A DNA stretch of 64,000 nucleotides from Lunularia cruciata (GCA_948567375.1 OX419756.1:26328552-26392551); one strand, 5' to 3'. Counted from the first letter of the stretch, positions 1 through 10,765 are shown. Notes: a model not told the origin generated them from the sequence alone. Program-made: numbers and translations.

Positions 1-1
1 G

Positions 2-181
2 GGAGGGAGAAGATCTAAGACCAAGGAGTTGTGTGAGGTTTGTGGAGTTGAAGGACTTCCAAAAGGACATGAGTGTAGTGGAGTAAAAGCACTTTTGGAA
101 ACTTTGGTGAAGGATCTTGGAGAGAGTCTTAGTACAGCTACAGAAATACTACCACCTTCATCAGCTAGTTCTCAAGATTAG
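2..181 (+). CDS. 3' end of an unidentified Cys/His-containing ORF upstream of family A gag
   Basis: An open frame enters from the left edge and ends at TAG 179-181, giving at least 59 codons. It contains a zinc-binding-like pattern C-x2-C-x9-H-x-C (codons at 32-34, 41-43, 68-70 and 74-76), followed by a leucine-rich, probably helical stretch and a Ser/Thr/Pro-rich end. It lies about 235 bp before the gag start of element A in the same orientation, so it may be an extra ORF in the element's leader, as Ogre/Tat-type elements have before gag. It could equally be an unrelated fragment, because the 5' LTR is outside the window. I do not recognise the protein. Confidence 0.35.
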   Translation, partial: GGRRSKTKELCEVCGVEGLPKGHECSGVKALLETLVKDLGESLSTATEILPPSSASSQD

Positions 182-416
182 TGATGGAGATAATCTTTCA
201 ACTTATGGATAAACTATCCATGAGAGTTAGATTAATATGCACTCTAGGATTTGATGTTGCTATAGAAATCTTGGAGCAACCTGAACCTTTTGTGTTCCCT
301 AGAGTGGATTATTCTCAGATGGTGTTAGTCATGTATATACTCTATTAGTAATAGAGTGAGAGAAAAGAAAAGAGAAAAAAAAAATTAAGAGAAAAGAAAG
401 ATAGTGAGGGGTTAAG

Positions 417-3400
417 ATGGGGAAACTTCCGGTTTTCTTTGGCAAGGATGGAGAAGATGTGGAGGCCTTTGTGAGAGACTTCAAGAGAGCTTGCATAGGA
501 AACAATGAGAGGAGGAAGAATGAGTGGGCCTCATTATTACCAGATTTCTTTGAGGATGCAGCACTTACATGGTATGAGTCAGAATACCAAAAGAGAGAGA
601 GGAGAGAGGGGGAAGAGGAGTCTTGGGAGACTTTGACTTCAGCACTCATTGAGAACTTTCTTCCTGATGAGAGTTATGAGAGATTGATGAGTGAGGTTAC
701 ATTTCTCAAGCAAGGAGATGGAGAGAAAGTGAGAGTCTATGTGGAAAGAGTGGAAAAATTGGAGTCCAGATTTCGCATAGTGTTGAGGAAGGGTGGGGAT
801 GATGTGGAGACTACAATGATTGGCATAGGGGCCATGCTCACCAAGAATTTTGTGGGAGGGTTGAGACCACAAATTAGAAGCAAGGTGAGATATGAGAAAC
901 CTTCTTCCAAGGTTGAAGCTATCAAGATCGCAATTCGTATGGAGGAGAGTTTGGAAGGGGATGAGAGTGATTTGGTGGTGAAGGAGGTTGTGCATCCTCC
1001 TCAAGGCTACAAGTATGGTGGAACTTCTGATACTTTGGTGACAAGGGTTGCACCACAAGTAGTAGTTGCTCCAGTTCTTGCACCTCCACCAAAAGATCCA
1101 CTCCAAACCATCACAGAACAACTTGCGGATCTCAAGATCAATGTGGTGCAATTATGGGAGAAGAGAGAGGTGGATCAGAATGTAGGGAGAGGGCCTAGGA
1201 GTTATGGAAACCATCCATATAGAGGAGGCCAACCAGCCAACAATTTCAATGATAGAAATTGTTTTGGTTGTGGGGGAAGAGGCCATATCCAAAGGAATTG
1301 CCCAAATTCCACTTACCATGGAGGAAGGGGTTATGAGGGAGCCAATAGAGGGAAAGAGGGAGGTAGTGAAACCCAAGTGGCTCCTAATCCCAACAAAGGT
1401 AAGGGGATAGCATCCATAGATGTGGTTGAGAGCAAGTATGAGAAGGGAGAGTGCTCAAAGTCCAAGAGTCTTAATTCGGAGCTTTTGGCACAAGAGAAGA
1501 AGAGAGCTCGTTTTGCAGAGGATGTTCACTCTTCTCAAGGATTTACTTCAAGCAAGGATACTCCTATGTCTACTAGGAGCACTCGCACCTCAACACCATC
1601 AACAACAAAGACTCCAAGGAAGAAGTTGGGGATGGAGGACTTCTTGATCTCCAAGCAACAATGGAACTACAATGTGTTGGAGGATGTTGGTAGTCACAAG
1701 GCTAACATCACAGTGGGCCAATTAATTGCTTTGAACCCTACCTTGAGAAAGGAGCTTAGAGGTGGTTTGAGTTCTACAAGGAGCAAGAAGAAGAAGAAGG
1801 CAAAAGTTCCAATATCAATGGGGGTGGTGGATGCCAAGCCAGCACCATGGGAAGCTTGTGAATATGCCTCCAAGATTGATGTGAGAGTGAATGGTCACAA
1901 CATCAAGGATGCATTGGTTGATGGAGGATCAGCAGTGAATGCCATGTCAGAAAGGTTGATGAAGAAGTTGGGTATGATACCCTCAAGAGCTTCAACATTT
2001 GTGGTGAGCATGGCAAACAAGCAACAAGTTCGACCAGTAGGAGTGATGGATAAGGTGGTAGTTTCAGTTATGGGAGTTCAAAATCTCATGACTTTCCAAG
2101 TCTTGAAGGATTCAAGCTATGACTTACTTCTTGGGAGGCCATGGTTGAGAGCAGCACGCACAACTGATCGATGGCACAAAGGGTACTTAAGGATTGGGCC
2201 ATCAAACCATAGAGTCACTGTTCCTATGACTAACACCACCAACACTTCACATTCAGATACCCCATCTTCTGATTATTGGGAATCAGATTTTGAAGAAGGA
2301 GCTTCAGGTGTGGACACAAGCATGGAAGAGGAGACTTCCACGGAGGAGGATGAATCTGAATCTGATTCAGATGTGTATCCCTTGTGTGCTATGGATTTTG
2401 CACCTAAGCCAGAGGTTTTGAAGGACCCAGATAAATCACCATTGACACTTGAGGAGGTAGAGAGAAGGTTATCTACCCTCAAGTATGGCCCAAATGTTAC
2501 CAAGGAGGAGAAGGTGAGATTTGAGGAGATTTTCCGCAAGTTCATCCATGTGTTTGCTTTTAGTTACAAGGATTTGAAGGAAGTCACCTTGGAGGAGCAC
2601 AAGATAGAGGTGGAGTCACATGCAAGACCAATCCGCCAAAAGCAACGTCGCATTAGCCCACCAATATCTTTGGTTGTGAAGGAGGAGATTGATAAGCTCA
2701 AGGAGGCTGGATTTATCTTTGAGGTGGAGAATTCAGAATGGGTGTCTCCAATTGTCATTGTGAAGAAAAAGAATGGCAAGCTTCGGGTATGTGTGGATTA
2801 CAAGAAGCTCAATGCTGTTACCAAGAAGGACTACTACCCATTGCCATTCATTGATGAGATCTTGGAGGAGGTTGCAGGTCATGAGAGGTACAGTTTTGGA
2901 GATGGTTATAGTGGATATAACCAAATAAAGATTGCACCAGAGCATCAACAACTCACCACATTCACCACACCTTGGGGAACTTACGCTTTCAAGGTCATGC
3001 CTTTTGGGCTTTGCAATGCTCCAGCCACATTCCAACGGTTCATGAACAAGGTATTTGAACCTTTCATTGGGAAATTTGTGAGAGATTTCATTGATGACTT
3101 TTGTGTCTATGGGAGCAAGGAGGAGCACTTTGAGCACCTAATCAAAGTCTTGCAACGCTTGGATGAGGCAAATGCATCACTCAACCCAGAGAAGTGCATT
3201 TTTGGATGTGAAGAAGGTCTACTTTTGGGGCACATCATCTCCAAGGATGGAATAGCAGTTGATCCTGAGAAGGTGAGGAAAATCTCAGACCTTCCATTCC
3301 CTTCAAGCTTGACAAAGTTACGCCAATTCTTGGGAATGGTTGGGTACTATAGGAGGTTCATCTTCTCATTTTCCAACAAGGCTTATGCATTGACCATCTA

Positions 3401-4976
3401 CATGAAGAAGGGTGTAGATTACATGGTGATTTTGGAAGACAAGGAGGCTCTCAAAGCTTTTGAGGAGCTCAAGCAATCCCTTGTTGTAGCTCCAATTCTT
3501 GCTAAACCTGATTGGAGTAAGCCTTTCATCCTCTACACTGATGCTTCTAATGTAGCTATAGGATGCACTCTTAGTCAATTAGACCAAGATGGGCATGATC
3601 ATCCAATAGCTTATGCTAGTAGGCAGATGGTTTCAGTAGAGAAGAACTACTCTATCACAGAGAGAGAAGGGTTGGCAGTGATCTTTGGTCTCAAGAAGTT
3701 TAGACACTACTTGATTGGAGGGAAAGCCACAATTGTCACGGATCACAAAGCTTTGAAGTACATCTTCAACAAGCCTAATGTTGAAGGGAGACTAGCAAGG
3801 TGGATGATACTCTTGTCTGAGTATGACTACACAATTGAGGATAGGCCAGGAAAGAAACATGCAAATGCTGATTTGTTATCTAGAGCCTATGATCATGATG
3901 GAGATGAGCCAGTAGATGATTCCTTCCCGGATGAGGAGCTCATGACAATCTCAGTCACTCAAGAGATTCCAATGGAGTACAAGGAGATTGTGGATTTTGT
4001 GACAAGAGGTAACTATCCAGAAGGGATGCATGCTAGGGAGAGGAAGGCCCTTGCAGCAAGATCTAGACCTTACACAATGGTGGAGGATATTCTTTTTCAC
4101 CAAGGAGCAGATGGTCTACTTCGAAGAGCAGTGGGTAAGGAAGAGTCTATCCTACTCATAAAGGAGTTTCATGAAGGTTTAGTATGTGGAGGACACTTTG
4201 CAGGAAAGGTGACTGCTTTCAAGATTCTAGATGCAGGTTACCATTGGAGAGGGATTTTCAAGGATTGTCTTGATTATTGCAAAACTTGTCATGTTTGTCA
4301 AGCTTTTGCTAGAAAGTCTACATCCACTCCACCACTTAGATCAATTCCATTGCTAGGACCTTTTGAGAAGTGGGGAATTGATTTTGTAGGACCTCTCAAT
4401 AGAACCCCAAGGAACAATCGGTACATTGTGGTAGTTACTGATTACCTTACCAAGTGGGTTGAGGCTAGACCATTGAGGGACAAGAATGAAGATGAAGTGG
4501 GTAGATTTCTTTATGAACGCATTATCACTAGGTTTGGATGCCCTTTGGAGTTGGTTTCTGATAGAGGAGGAGAGTTTACAGGAAGCATTACTACAGCCAT
4601 GCTACGACATTTCTCTATCACACATAGAGTAACTACATCCTATAAGCCAAATTCCAATGGCTTGGCAGAGAGAACCAATCAGACCTTGTGCATGATGTTG
4701 GCCAAAGATGCAGAAATGGAGGGGGCTAAACATCATTGGGACAAGAGGATTCATGCAGTTTTGTGGGAGTATAGGACAACCATGAAGACTTCCACTGGAT
4801 ATTCTCCATTCCAATTGGTGTATGGTATTGAGTCTACCTTACCTATTCACTTTGATCTTCCTACCTTCCAAAGCATTCATAGGAGATTGAAGAAAGCACA
4901 AGGAAGTGATGCAGGGAAGTCAAGGAAGGATCAACTCATGGAGTTGGAAGAGGCAAGAGCAGTTGCTATGCTTTGA
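417..4976 (+). CDS. Family A gag-pol polyprotein (nearly intact)
   Basis: One 1519-codon frame encodes a retrotransposon polyprotein that would be cut by its own protease. In order: gag core (about residues 1-200); CCHC zinc knuckle C282-x2-C-x4-H-x4-C295; retropepsin-like motif DGGSAVNAM starting at D502; reverse transcriptase (about 730-960) with DGYSGYNQI and catalytic FIDD (D893, D894); RNase H with TDAS and TDHKALKYIF; integrase H2C2 finger (HEG...GGHF...C-x2-C); and integrase core D1322, D1382, E1418, with the D-35-E spacing kept. The ATG at 417 is the first in frame after a purine-rich leader. TGA at 4974 stops the frame before the integrase C-terminal part, which continues in the same frame at 4977-5243. 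Apart from that stop the catalytic residues look intact, so this is the youngest element in the window. Confidence 0.92.
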   Translation: MGKLPVFFGKDGEDVEAFVRDFKRACIGNNERRKNEWASLLPDFFEDAALTWYESEYQKRERREGEEESWETLTSALIENFLPDESYERLMSEVTFLKQGDGEKVRVYVERVEKLESRFRIVLRKGGDDVETTMIGIGAMLTKNFVGGLRPQIRSKVRYEKPSSKVEAIKIAIRMEESLEGDESDLVVKEVVHPPQGYKYGGTSDTLVTRVAPQVVVAPVLAPPPKDPLQTITEQLADLKINVVQLWEKREVDQNVGRGPRSYGNHPYRGGQPANNFNDRNCFGCGGRGHIQRNCPNSTYHGGRGYEGANRGKEGGSETQVAPNPNKGKGIASIDVVESKYEKGECSKSKSLNSELLAQEKKRARFAEDVHSSQGFTSSKDTPMSTRSTRTSTPSTTKTPRKKLGMEDFLISKQQWNYNVLEDVGSHKANITVGQLIALNPTLRKELRGGLSSTRSKKKKKAKVPISMGVVDAKPAPWEACEYASKIDVRVNGHNIKDALVDGGSAVNAMSERLMKKLGMIPSRASTFVVSMANKQQVRPVGVMDKVVVSVMGVQNLMTFQVLKDSSYDLLLGRPWLRAARTTDRWHKGYLRIGPSNHRVTVPMTNTTNTSHSDTPSSDYWESDFEEGASGVDTSMEEETSTEEDESESDSDVYPLCAMDFAPKPEVLKDPDKSPLTLEEVERRLSTLKYGPNVTKEEKVRFEEIFRKFIHVFAFSYKDLKEVTLEEHKIEVESHARPIRQKQRRISPPISLVVKEEIDKLKEAGFIFEVENSEWVSPIVIVKKKNGKLRVCVDYKKLNAVTKKDYYPLPFIDEILEEVAGHERYSFGDGYSGYNQIKIAPEHQQLTTFTTPWGTYAFKVMPFGLCNAPATFQRFMNKVFEPFIGKFVRDFIDDFCVYGSKEEHFEHLIKVLQRLDEANASLNPEKCIFGCEEGLLLGHIISKDGIAVDPEKVRKISDLPFPSSLTKLRQFLGMVGYYRRFIFSFSNKAYALTIYMKKGVDYMVILEDKEALKAFEELKQSLVVAPILAKPDWSKPFILYTDASNVAIGCTLSQLDQDGHDHPIAYASRQMVSVEKNYSITEREGLAVIFGLKKFRHYLIGGKATIVTDHKALKYIFNKPNVEGRLARWMILLSEYDYTIEDRPGKKHANADLLSRAYDHDGDEPVDDSFPDEELMTISVTQEIPMEYKEIVDFVTRGNYPEGMHARERKALAARSRPYTMVEDILFHQGADGLLRRAVGKEESILLIKEFHEGLVCGGHFAGKVTAFKILDAGYHWRGIFKDCLDYCKTCHVCQAFARKSTSTPPLRSIPLLGPFEKWGIDFVGPLNRTPRNNRYIVVVTDYLTKWVEARPLRDKNEDEVGRFLYERIITRFGCPLELVSDRGGEFTGSITTAMLRHFSITHRVTTSYKPNSNGLAERTNQTLCMMLAKDAEMEGAKHHWDKRIHAVLWEYRTTMKTSTGYSPFQLVYGIESTLPIHFDLPTFQSIHRRLKKAQGSDAGKSRKDQLMELEEARAVAML

Positions 4977-5243
4977 GTGGAGCAAGCCCAAAGGAAACAA
5001 AAGGAGAGCTATGACAAGAGGCAAGGCAAGAAGAAGGTGGAGCCTTTCAAAGAAGGTGATTGGGTAATGTTGTTTGATTCCATTCGATTCAAGAGAGTGC
5101 AAAAGAAGTTTTTGCCTAAGTACTTTGGACCTTTCATAGTAGAGAAGGTGTGGGGCAATTACACCTATGATCTCAAGGAGTTGGGAGGAAGACACTTTGA
5201 TAGGATTAACCATGATGAGTTGAAGATGTACCATAGAAGGTAG
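4977..5243 (+). CDS. Family A integrase C-terminal region beyond an in-frame TGA
   Basis: This stretch reads in the same frame as the gag-pol ORF, separated only by TGA 4974-4976. It encodes a lysine-rich segment followed by GDWVMLFDSIRF and a GPFIVEKVWGN-like segment, the usual GPY/F-type tail of gypsy integrases, ending IN-H-D-E-LKMYHRR. No chromodomain follows. The same TGA in the same codon is present in the duplicate at 7326-7328. It may be an old CGA-to-TGA change or a site read through at low rate; the sequence does not decide. Translation of a separate product from here is unlikely. Confidence 0.7.
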   Translation: MEQAQRKQKESYDKRQGKKKVEPFKEGDWVMLFDSIRFKRVQKKFLPKYFGPFIVEKVWGNYTYDLKELGGRHFDRINHDELKMYHRR

Positions 5244-5280
5244 AGAGACCTTCACTTTGAGGACAAAGTGAAAACTTAGT

Positions 5281-5291
5281 CCGGGGGTAAA
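5281..5291 (+). other. Polypurine-tract-like site before the family A LTR
   Basis: The bases CCGGGGGTAAA directly precede the LTR start TGTAACACCC. A G-rich run at this place is where second-strand priming would occur. The identical site precedes the second LTR at 7632-7642. The run is short and ends in TAAA, so the assignment rests mainly on position. Confidence 0.5.
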
Positions 5292-5970
5292 TGTAACACC
5301 CATTTGTGCATGTGTGTGGTATTGTGATATTTAGCTTGGTATTACAAGTACTTAAGAGATATTATTTATATAGAGATAAAGGATGGTTCTATATTAGTCA
5401 TGGTTAGCTAAAGTTAGTCATAGCTAAGATAGATGGGACCTTACTTTAGAGGAAGTAGAAAAGATGAGCACCACTATTTTGGATTTTAGTGTGTTGACTT
5501 GGTATTATTCCTAGGTGTTTGGCTTTGGGGAAAGAGTTGAGAACTCTTGGGCCCGCAAGCCTTTTTGTTTTGGATTCTTCTTTAGTCCAAGGATAGCCCA
5601 TGTGAAGGAATCCTTGCTTTAGTGGTTGGGTCAAGATAAGGGGAATATGCCCATATGAATGGATATTCCTTTCTACTTTTTGACTTTACTTGACTTTTAG
5701 TCTAGTAACTTGAGTTACTACGGTAATTAGTAACTTTGGTACGTAACTATTTCACAAGTATATAAACAAGGAGTGAGGAGGTACTCATCATCCTTTCATT
5801 TGCAACTATCTCTCTTTCATTGAGTTCTCTAGTGAGCAATGTCTTGAGTCTTGGAGTGTTAGCCTTGGAGGAGTATGATGGAGTTGGGGTTCCTTGCCTT
5901 CTTAGTCCATGGTGCGCTACCATAATAGCCATTAGAGGTTCATCCTGAGTGAGAGACAGGCCGGCTCACA
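5292..5970 (+). repeat. Family A LTR, copy 1
   Basis: The repeat begins TGTAACACCC and ends CGGCTCACA, and matches 7643-8334 almost throughout and 54378-55043 more distantly. A TATA-like TATAAA lies in AAGTATATAAACAAGG near 5757, the probable promoter. Compared with copy 2 and the solo LTR it lacks about 15 bp around 5640, so the shorter form is derived. Confidence 0.88.
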
Positions 5971-7642
5971 GGGCATGATCATCCAATAGCTTATGCTAGT
6001 AGGCAGATGGTTTCAGCAGAGAAGAACTACTCTGTCACGGAGAGAGAAGGGTTGGCAGTGATCTTTGGTCTCAAGAAGTTTAGACACTACTTGATTGGAG
6101 GGAAAGCCACCATTGTCACGGATCACAAGGCTTTGAAGTACATCTTCAACAAGCCTAATGTTGAAGGGAGACTAGCAAGGTGGATGATACTCTTGTCTGA
6201 GTATGACTACACCATTGACGATAGGCCAGGAAAGAAACATGCAAATGCTGATTTGTTATCTAGAGCCTATGATCATGATGGTGATGAGCCAGTAGATGAT
6301 TCCTTCCCGGATGAGGAGCTCATGACAATCTCAGTCACTCAAGAGGTTCCAATGGAGTACAAGGAGATTGTGGATTTTGTGACAAGAGGTAACTATCCAG
6401 AAGGGATGCATGCTAGGGAGAGGAAGGCCCTTGTAGCAAGATCTAGACCTTACACAATGGTGGAGGATATTCTTTTTCACCAAGGAGCAGATGGTCTACT
6501 TCGAAGAGCAGTGGGTAAGGAAGAGTCTATTCTACTCATAAAAGAGTTTCATGAAGGTTTAGTGTGTGGAGGACACTTTGCAGGAAAGGTGACTGCTTTC
6601 AAGATTCTAGATGCAGGTTACCATTGGAGAGGGATTTTCAAGGATTGTCTTGATTATTGCAAAACTTGTCATGTTTGTCAAGCTTTTGCTAGAAAGTCTA
6701 CATCCACTCCACCACTTAGATCAATTCCATTGCAAGGACCTTTTGAGAGGTGGGGAATTGATTTTGTAGGTCCTCTCAATAGAACCCCAAAGAACAATCG
6801 GTACATTGTGGTAGTTACTGATTACCTTACCAAGTGGGTTGAGGCTAGACCATTGAGGGACAAGAATGAAGATGAAGTGGGTAGATTTCTTTATGAATGC
6901 ATTATCACTAGGTTTGGATGCCCTTTGGAGTTGGTTTTTGATAGAAGAGGAGAGTTTACAGGAAGCATTACTACCGCCATGCTATGACATTTCTCTATCA
7001 CACATAGAGTAACTACATCCTATAAGCCAAATTCCAATGGCTTGGCAAAGAAAACCAATCAGACCTTGTGCATGATGTTGGCCAAAGATGTAGAAATGGA
7101 GGGGGCTAAACATCATTGGGACAAAAGGATTCCATGAAAACTTCCACCGGATATTCTCCATTTCAATTGGTGTATGGTATTGAGTCTACCTTACCTATTC
7201 ACTTTGATCTTCCTACTTTCCAAAGCATTCATAGGAGATTGAAGAAAGCACAAGGAGGTGATGCAGAGAAGTCAAGGAAGGATCAACTCATGGAGTTGGA
7301 AGAGGCAAGAGCAGTTGCTATGCTTTGAGTGGAGCAAGCCCAAAGGAAACAAAAGGAGAGCTATGACAAGAGGCAAGGCAAGAAGAAGGTGGAGCCTTTC
7401 AAAGAAGGTGATTGGGTAATGTTGTTTGATTCCATTCGATTCAAGAGAGTGCAAAAGAAGTTTTTCCCTAAGTACTTTGGACTTTTCATAATGGAGAAGG
7501 TGTGGGGCAATTACACCTATAATCTCAAGGAGTTGGGAGGAAGACACTTTGATAGGATTAACCATGATAAGTTGAAGATTACCATAGAAGGTAGAGAGAC
7601 CTTCACTTTGAGGACAAAGTGAAAACTTAGTCCGGGGGTAAA
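5971..7642 (+). pseudogene. Family A duplicated RNase H-integrase fragment, broken
   Basis: This is a second copy of 3591-5291 that starts directly after LTR copy 1. An open frame at 6007-6987 covers part of RNase H, the integrase finger and the first part of the integrase core. It ends at a TGA (6985-6987) where copy 1 reads CGA. Further damage: the catalytic glutamate of integrase is replaced by lysine (near 7048); about 28 bp is missing near 7133 between two CAT triplets, shifting the frame; and one base is lost near 7579, changing the C-terminus. The in-frame TGA before the C-terminal region is shared with copy 1. It cannot make a working integrase. Confidence 0.9.
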
Positions 7643-8334
7643 TGTAACACCCATTTGTGCATGTGTGTGGTATTTTGATATTTAGCTTGGTATTACAAGT
7701 ACTTAAGTGATATTATTTATATAGAGATAAAGGATGGTTCTATATTAGTCATGGTTAGCTAAAGTTAGTCATAACTAAGATAGAGGGGACTTTACTTTAG
7801 AGGAAGTAGAAAAGATGAGCACCACTATTTTGGATTTTAGTGTGTTGACTTGGTATTATTCCTAGGTGTTTGGCTTTGGGGAAAGAGTTGAGAACTCTTG
7901 GGCCCGCAAGCCTTTTTGTTTTGGATTCTTCTTTAGTCCAAGGATAGCCCATGTGAAGGAATCCTTGACTTAGTGGTTGGGTCAAGATAAGACCACATGC
8001 TTAGGGAAATATACCCATGTGAATGGATATTCCTTTCTACTTTTTGACTTTACTTGACTTTTAGTCTAGTAACTTGAGTTATTACGGTAATTAGTAACTT
8101 TAGTATGTAACTATTTCACAAGTATATAAACAAGGGGCGAGGAGGTACTCATCATCCTTTCATTTGCAACTATCTCTTTCTCATTGAGTTCTCTAGTGAG
8201 CAATGTCTTGAGTCTTGGAGTGTTAGCCTTGGAGGAGTATGATGGAGTTGGGGTTCCTTGCCTTCTTAGTCCATGGTGTGCTACCATAATAGCCATCAGA
8301 GGTTCATCCTGATTGAGAGACAAGCCGGCTCACA
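7643..8334 (+). repeat. Family A LTR, copy 2
   Basis: Begins TGTAACACCC, ends GGCTCACA, and closely matches 5292-5970. It keeps about 15 bp near 7992 (ACCACATGCTTAGGG) that copy 1 has lost but the solo LTR at 54378 retains. Immediately after it the reverse strand of a family B pol gene begins. Confidence 0.88.
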
Positions 8335-8350
8335 GATCTTCTGAGGCACT

Positions 8351-9376
8351 TCATTTTTGAATAACCTCTTTTTTATCTGTCAATACTTGAATACCCTCTG
8401 CACTTACTCTATGCCCCAAGTAGTCTACTTCAGACTTGCCAAACTCACACTTTGAGATTTTGGCATACAATCGATTCTGTCTTAGAATCTGGAGGACTTC
8501 TCGTAGATGTTGTTTGTGTTCTATCATCGTGCTATTGTATACTAAGATGTCATCCAAGAAGATGATGACAGATTTATCAAAATATGGATGAAATATGTCA
8601 TTCATTAGACTCATGAAAGTGGTAGGTGTGTTGGTGAGACCAAAAGGCATCATGAGATACTCAAAGAGGTCATACTTGGTTTGAAAGGCAATCTTGTAAA
8701 CATCCTCCTCTGCAATTTGGATTTGATTGTAACCGCTCTGCAAATCTAGTTTGGTGAAGTGTCTTGCTCCATTGAGTTGATTGAATAGATCATCCATGCA
8801 AGGTAAGGGGTATTTATTCTTCACTATTTGCTGATTGAGACCCCGATAGTCAATGCACATGCGCATTGTACCATCTTTCTTCTTCACAAACAAGACCGAA
8901 GCTCCATATGGTGATACGCTAGGTTGGATGAACCTTTTCTGCAGCATATCCTCAATTTGATTCTTGCACTCCTCCAACTCATGAGGTGATAGGCGATATG
9001 GGGCCTTACAAGGAGGTGTCTTTCCGGGGAGTGTCTCAATTTTATGATCTACTCTCCTTTTTGGTGGTAATCTTGAGGGTAGATCATCAAGAATGACATC
9101 TTGAAACTCATTTACAACATCCTTCTCAAGAATTTGTCCCTCGAGTTGTGCACTCTGGACTTCTCTTATTAGACCCATGAAACACCTATCTGTCTTACAA
9201 ATAGTTGTTATCCTAATGACATACAGAGGTAATTCTTGCCTATGTGGTTTTTCTTTAACCCCAATGATCAACCATAGGTGGGTTCTCACTACTTTCTTCC
9301 TCCAATCTACCATACGGTTGTAATGCTCCATCCATGGCATACCTAAGATTGCATCATAACAAGCTAATTGTATCAC
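8351..9376 (-). CDS. Family B2 reverse transcriptase fragment
   Basis: A 341-codon open frame on the minus strand covers the end of the protease/linker (DAILGMPWM) and most of the reverse transcriptase. RT motifs seen are [32 protein letters not shown], the first catalytic Asp in [24 protein letters not shown] and FLDDILVY. These are the chromovirus-type RT motifs, and both catalytic motifs are intact, unlike in copy B1. The frame is cut by the insertion of element A at 8335. Upstream in the same gene there are stops in the protease, so the full polyprotein is not made. Confidence 0.88.
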   Translation of the reverse strand: MIQLACYDAILGMPWMEHYNRMVDWRKKVVRTHLWLIIGVKEKPHRQELPLYVIRITTICKTDRCFMGLIREVQSAQLEGQILEKDVVNEFQDVILDDLPSRLPPKRRVDHKIETLPGKTPPCKAPYRLSPHELEECKNQIEDMLQKRFIQPSVSPYGASVLFVKKKDGTMRMCIDYRGLNQQIVKNKYPLPCMDDLFNQLNGARHFTKLDLQSGYNQIQIAEEDVYKIAFQTKYDLFEYLMMPFGLTNTPTTFMSLMNDIFHPYFDKSVIIFLDDILVYNSTMIEHKQHLREVLQILRQNRLYAKISKCEFGKSEVDYLGHRVSAEGIQVLTDKKEVIQK

Positions 9377-9790
9377 TCACCACTCAATTGCTTCTTGATA
9401 TTCTCCTACAAAGAGTGTTACTTGCTTGGGTAATGATTCAATCCTCTCTGTTTGTCAGTTAGGTAACTCTACTTCTTCACTCTCATCTCTCTCTAGATCC
9501 ATTCTCAGTCTTATTGACATAGAGCAAGACAAGAAGTTCTTTGTGGCTCTTGGATCTATTAACACTCTCACTTGATTGCCTTCTAGGACCCCATTCACTA
9601 CAATCAATTGTGAGGTTGCCTTTCGGTACCTTTGTACGCTTGTCTTCTTCCTTCCCTCACTTTTCTACTTCCTTATTGAGCCAATAAGGCCGCAAGGTAC
9701 ATTTACTGGTGATCTTTATTTTCTGAAGTAATTTCCACCTCCTCCTCTTTAATGCGTCTCTCCATGTTGTTCAAAGATTGCCTGTATGAA
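9377..9790 (-). pseudogene. Family B2 protease region, degenerate
   Basis: On the minus strand the frame resembles the protease region of copy B1 (20990-21361): VLIDPRATKNFLS where B1 has VLIDPGATENFLS, followed by VELPN and TERIESLP. The glycine after the catalytic-site Asp is replaced by Arg, and at least two stops interrupt it. Confidence 0.65.
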
Positions 9791-10765
9791 GGTCAAGGGC
9801 CTTTGGGAAGTCGAGCACAAAAATTGGTAGATATATGCCCAATATGACCATAATTTTTCCTTCTCCTTGTGGGACTCCATCTCTTTGTTCTTCTACCCGT
9901 CCCCGTTCTCCTTGAAGCGGTTGTGCTCCTCGGTCTCAAAACCAAAGGTTGCCCAGTTCCATCGGTATTGGTCCACCCATGGGTGGCATTTCTGCTCAAT
10001 AATGTTGAGGTGGAACTACTCCTTCACCCCCACCTAATGCTCCTGCTATTCTTTGCACACAAGCAATGGCTTCAAATATCGTGCAAGGATTTTGTACCAT
10101 GACTTCTTGGCAAATCTGCTCCTTCAACCCTTGTCTGAAATTGTCGAGAGCCTCTGTTGGACTCATGTCGGTTATTGCGACTTGTAGATCCAAAAATGCC
10201 TCCACATACTCTTGTATATTGTTCTTTTGTTTCAATCCCCATAGTCGGATCCGGGCCATCTGCACAAAATCCATTGATTGGAAATTCTTCAGCAATCCTT
10301 CTTGCATTGCTGTCTATGTGACCTCCCTTCTCTTGGCCAACATGGATTGTTCCCAAGCGTTGTACCATGTGAGGGCTTTATCGGTCAAGTACCCACATGC
10401 AAACACACCTACAACATGCTTGGTGATCTCTATTGAGAACAACCAAAAATATCGAGTCATTCTCGAGATCCAGTTCTCTACTACTTCCATCATACGCTGC
10501 CCCTTGTAAGGCTCGATGTTGCAAGTCTTATTCATCTGGAGTAGTAATGTGGCTTCATCATTGATAGGGTTTGTAGGCACGAGTGCCTCTCCAAGTACTT
10601 CAGTTGCAAGTATTGGATTTTGAGACGGCTCCTCTTCTTGCATTGCTTGATCATTCCTGAGGGTCTGCACTTGACTTTGTAACGCCTCCATGGTCATCTT
10701 AATCTCTCAAAATTCATTCAACATCCCCTGCATTCCTTGCACCAACTCCTGCAACTGCGGATCCA
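9791..10765 (-). pseudogene. Family B2 gag, degenerate
   Basis: Minus-strand gag from about 10765 (MDPQLQELVQG-like start) down to the zinc-knuckle region. It is open at 10314-10697 and, in a shifted frame, 9996-10307. It shares the coiled-coil-like N-terminus (LQSQVQTLRNDQAMQEEEP) and the capsid segment GYLTDKALTWYNAWE with copy B1. The knuckle near 9800-9855 keeps GHIGHISTN but has lost its cysteines. At least one frameshift separates the two open parts. Confidence 0.8.

Larger units (their letters stand above)
1..8334 (+). mobile_element. Family A Ty3/gypsy LTR retrotransposon with tandemly duplicated 3' part
   Basis: Leader, gag-pol frame and 3' LTR are present; the 5' LTR is beyond the left edge. 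From 5971 the sequence repeats the element from its position 3591 onward, through to a second LTR ending at 8334. The gag-protease-RT-RNase H-integrase order, the H2C2 region and the absence of a chromodomain fit the non-chromovirus plant gypsy group (Tat/Athila-like); that placement is inference. To the right, at 8335, the sequence becomes the reverse strand of a family B element in the middle of its pol region, so A is nested in B. The element's own target duplication cannot be checked because its left end is missing. Confidence 0.9.

Noticed and set aside
329-649. Minus-strand open frames across the family A gag-pol gene (for example 329-649, 639-1151, 2273-2545, 2733-3137)
   Set aside because: They are shadows of the plus-strand polyprotein, with no recognisable domains.
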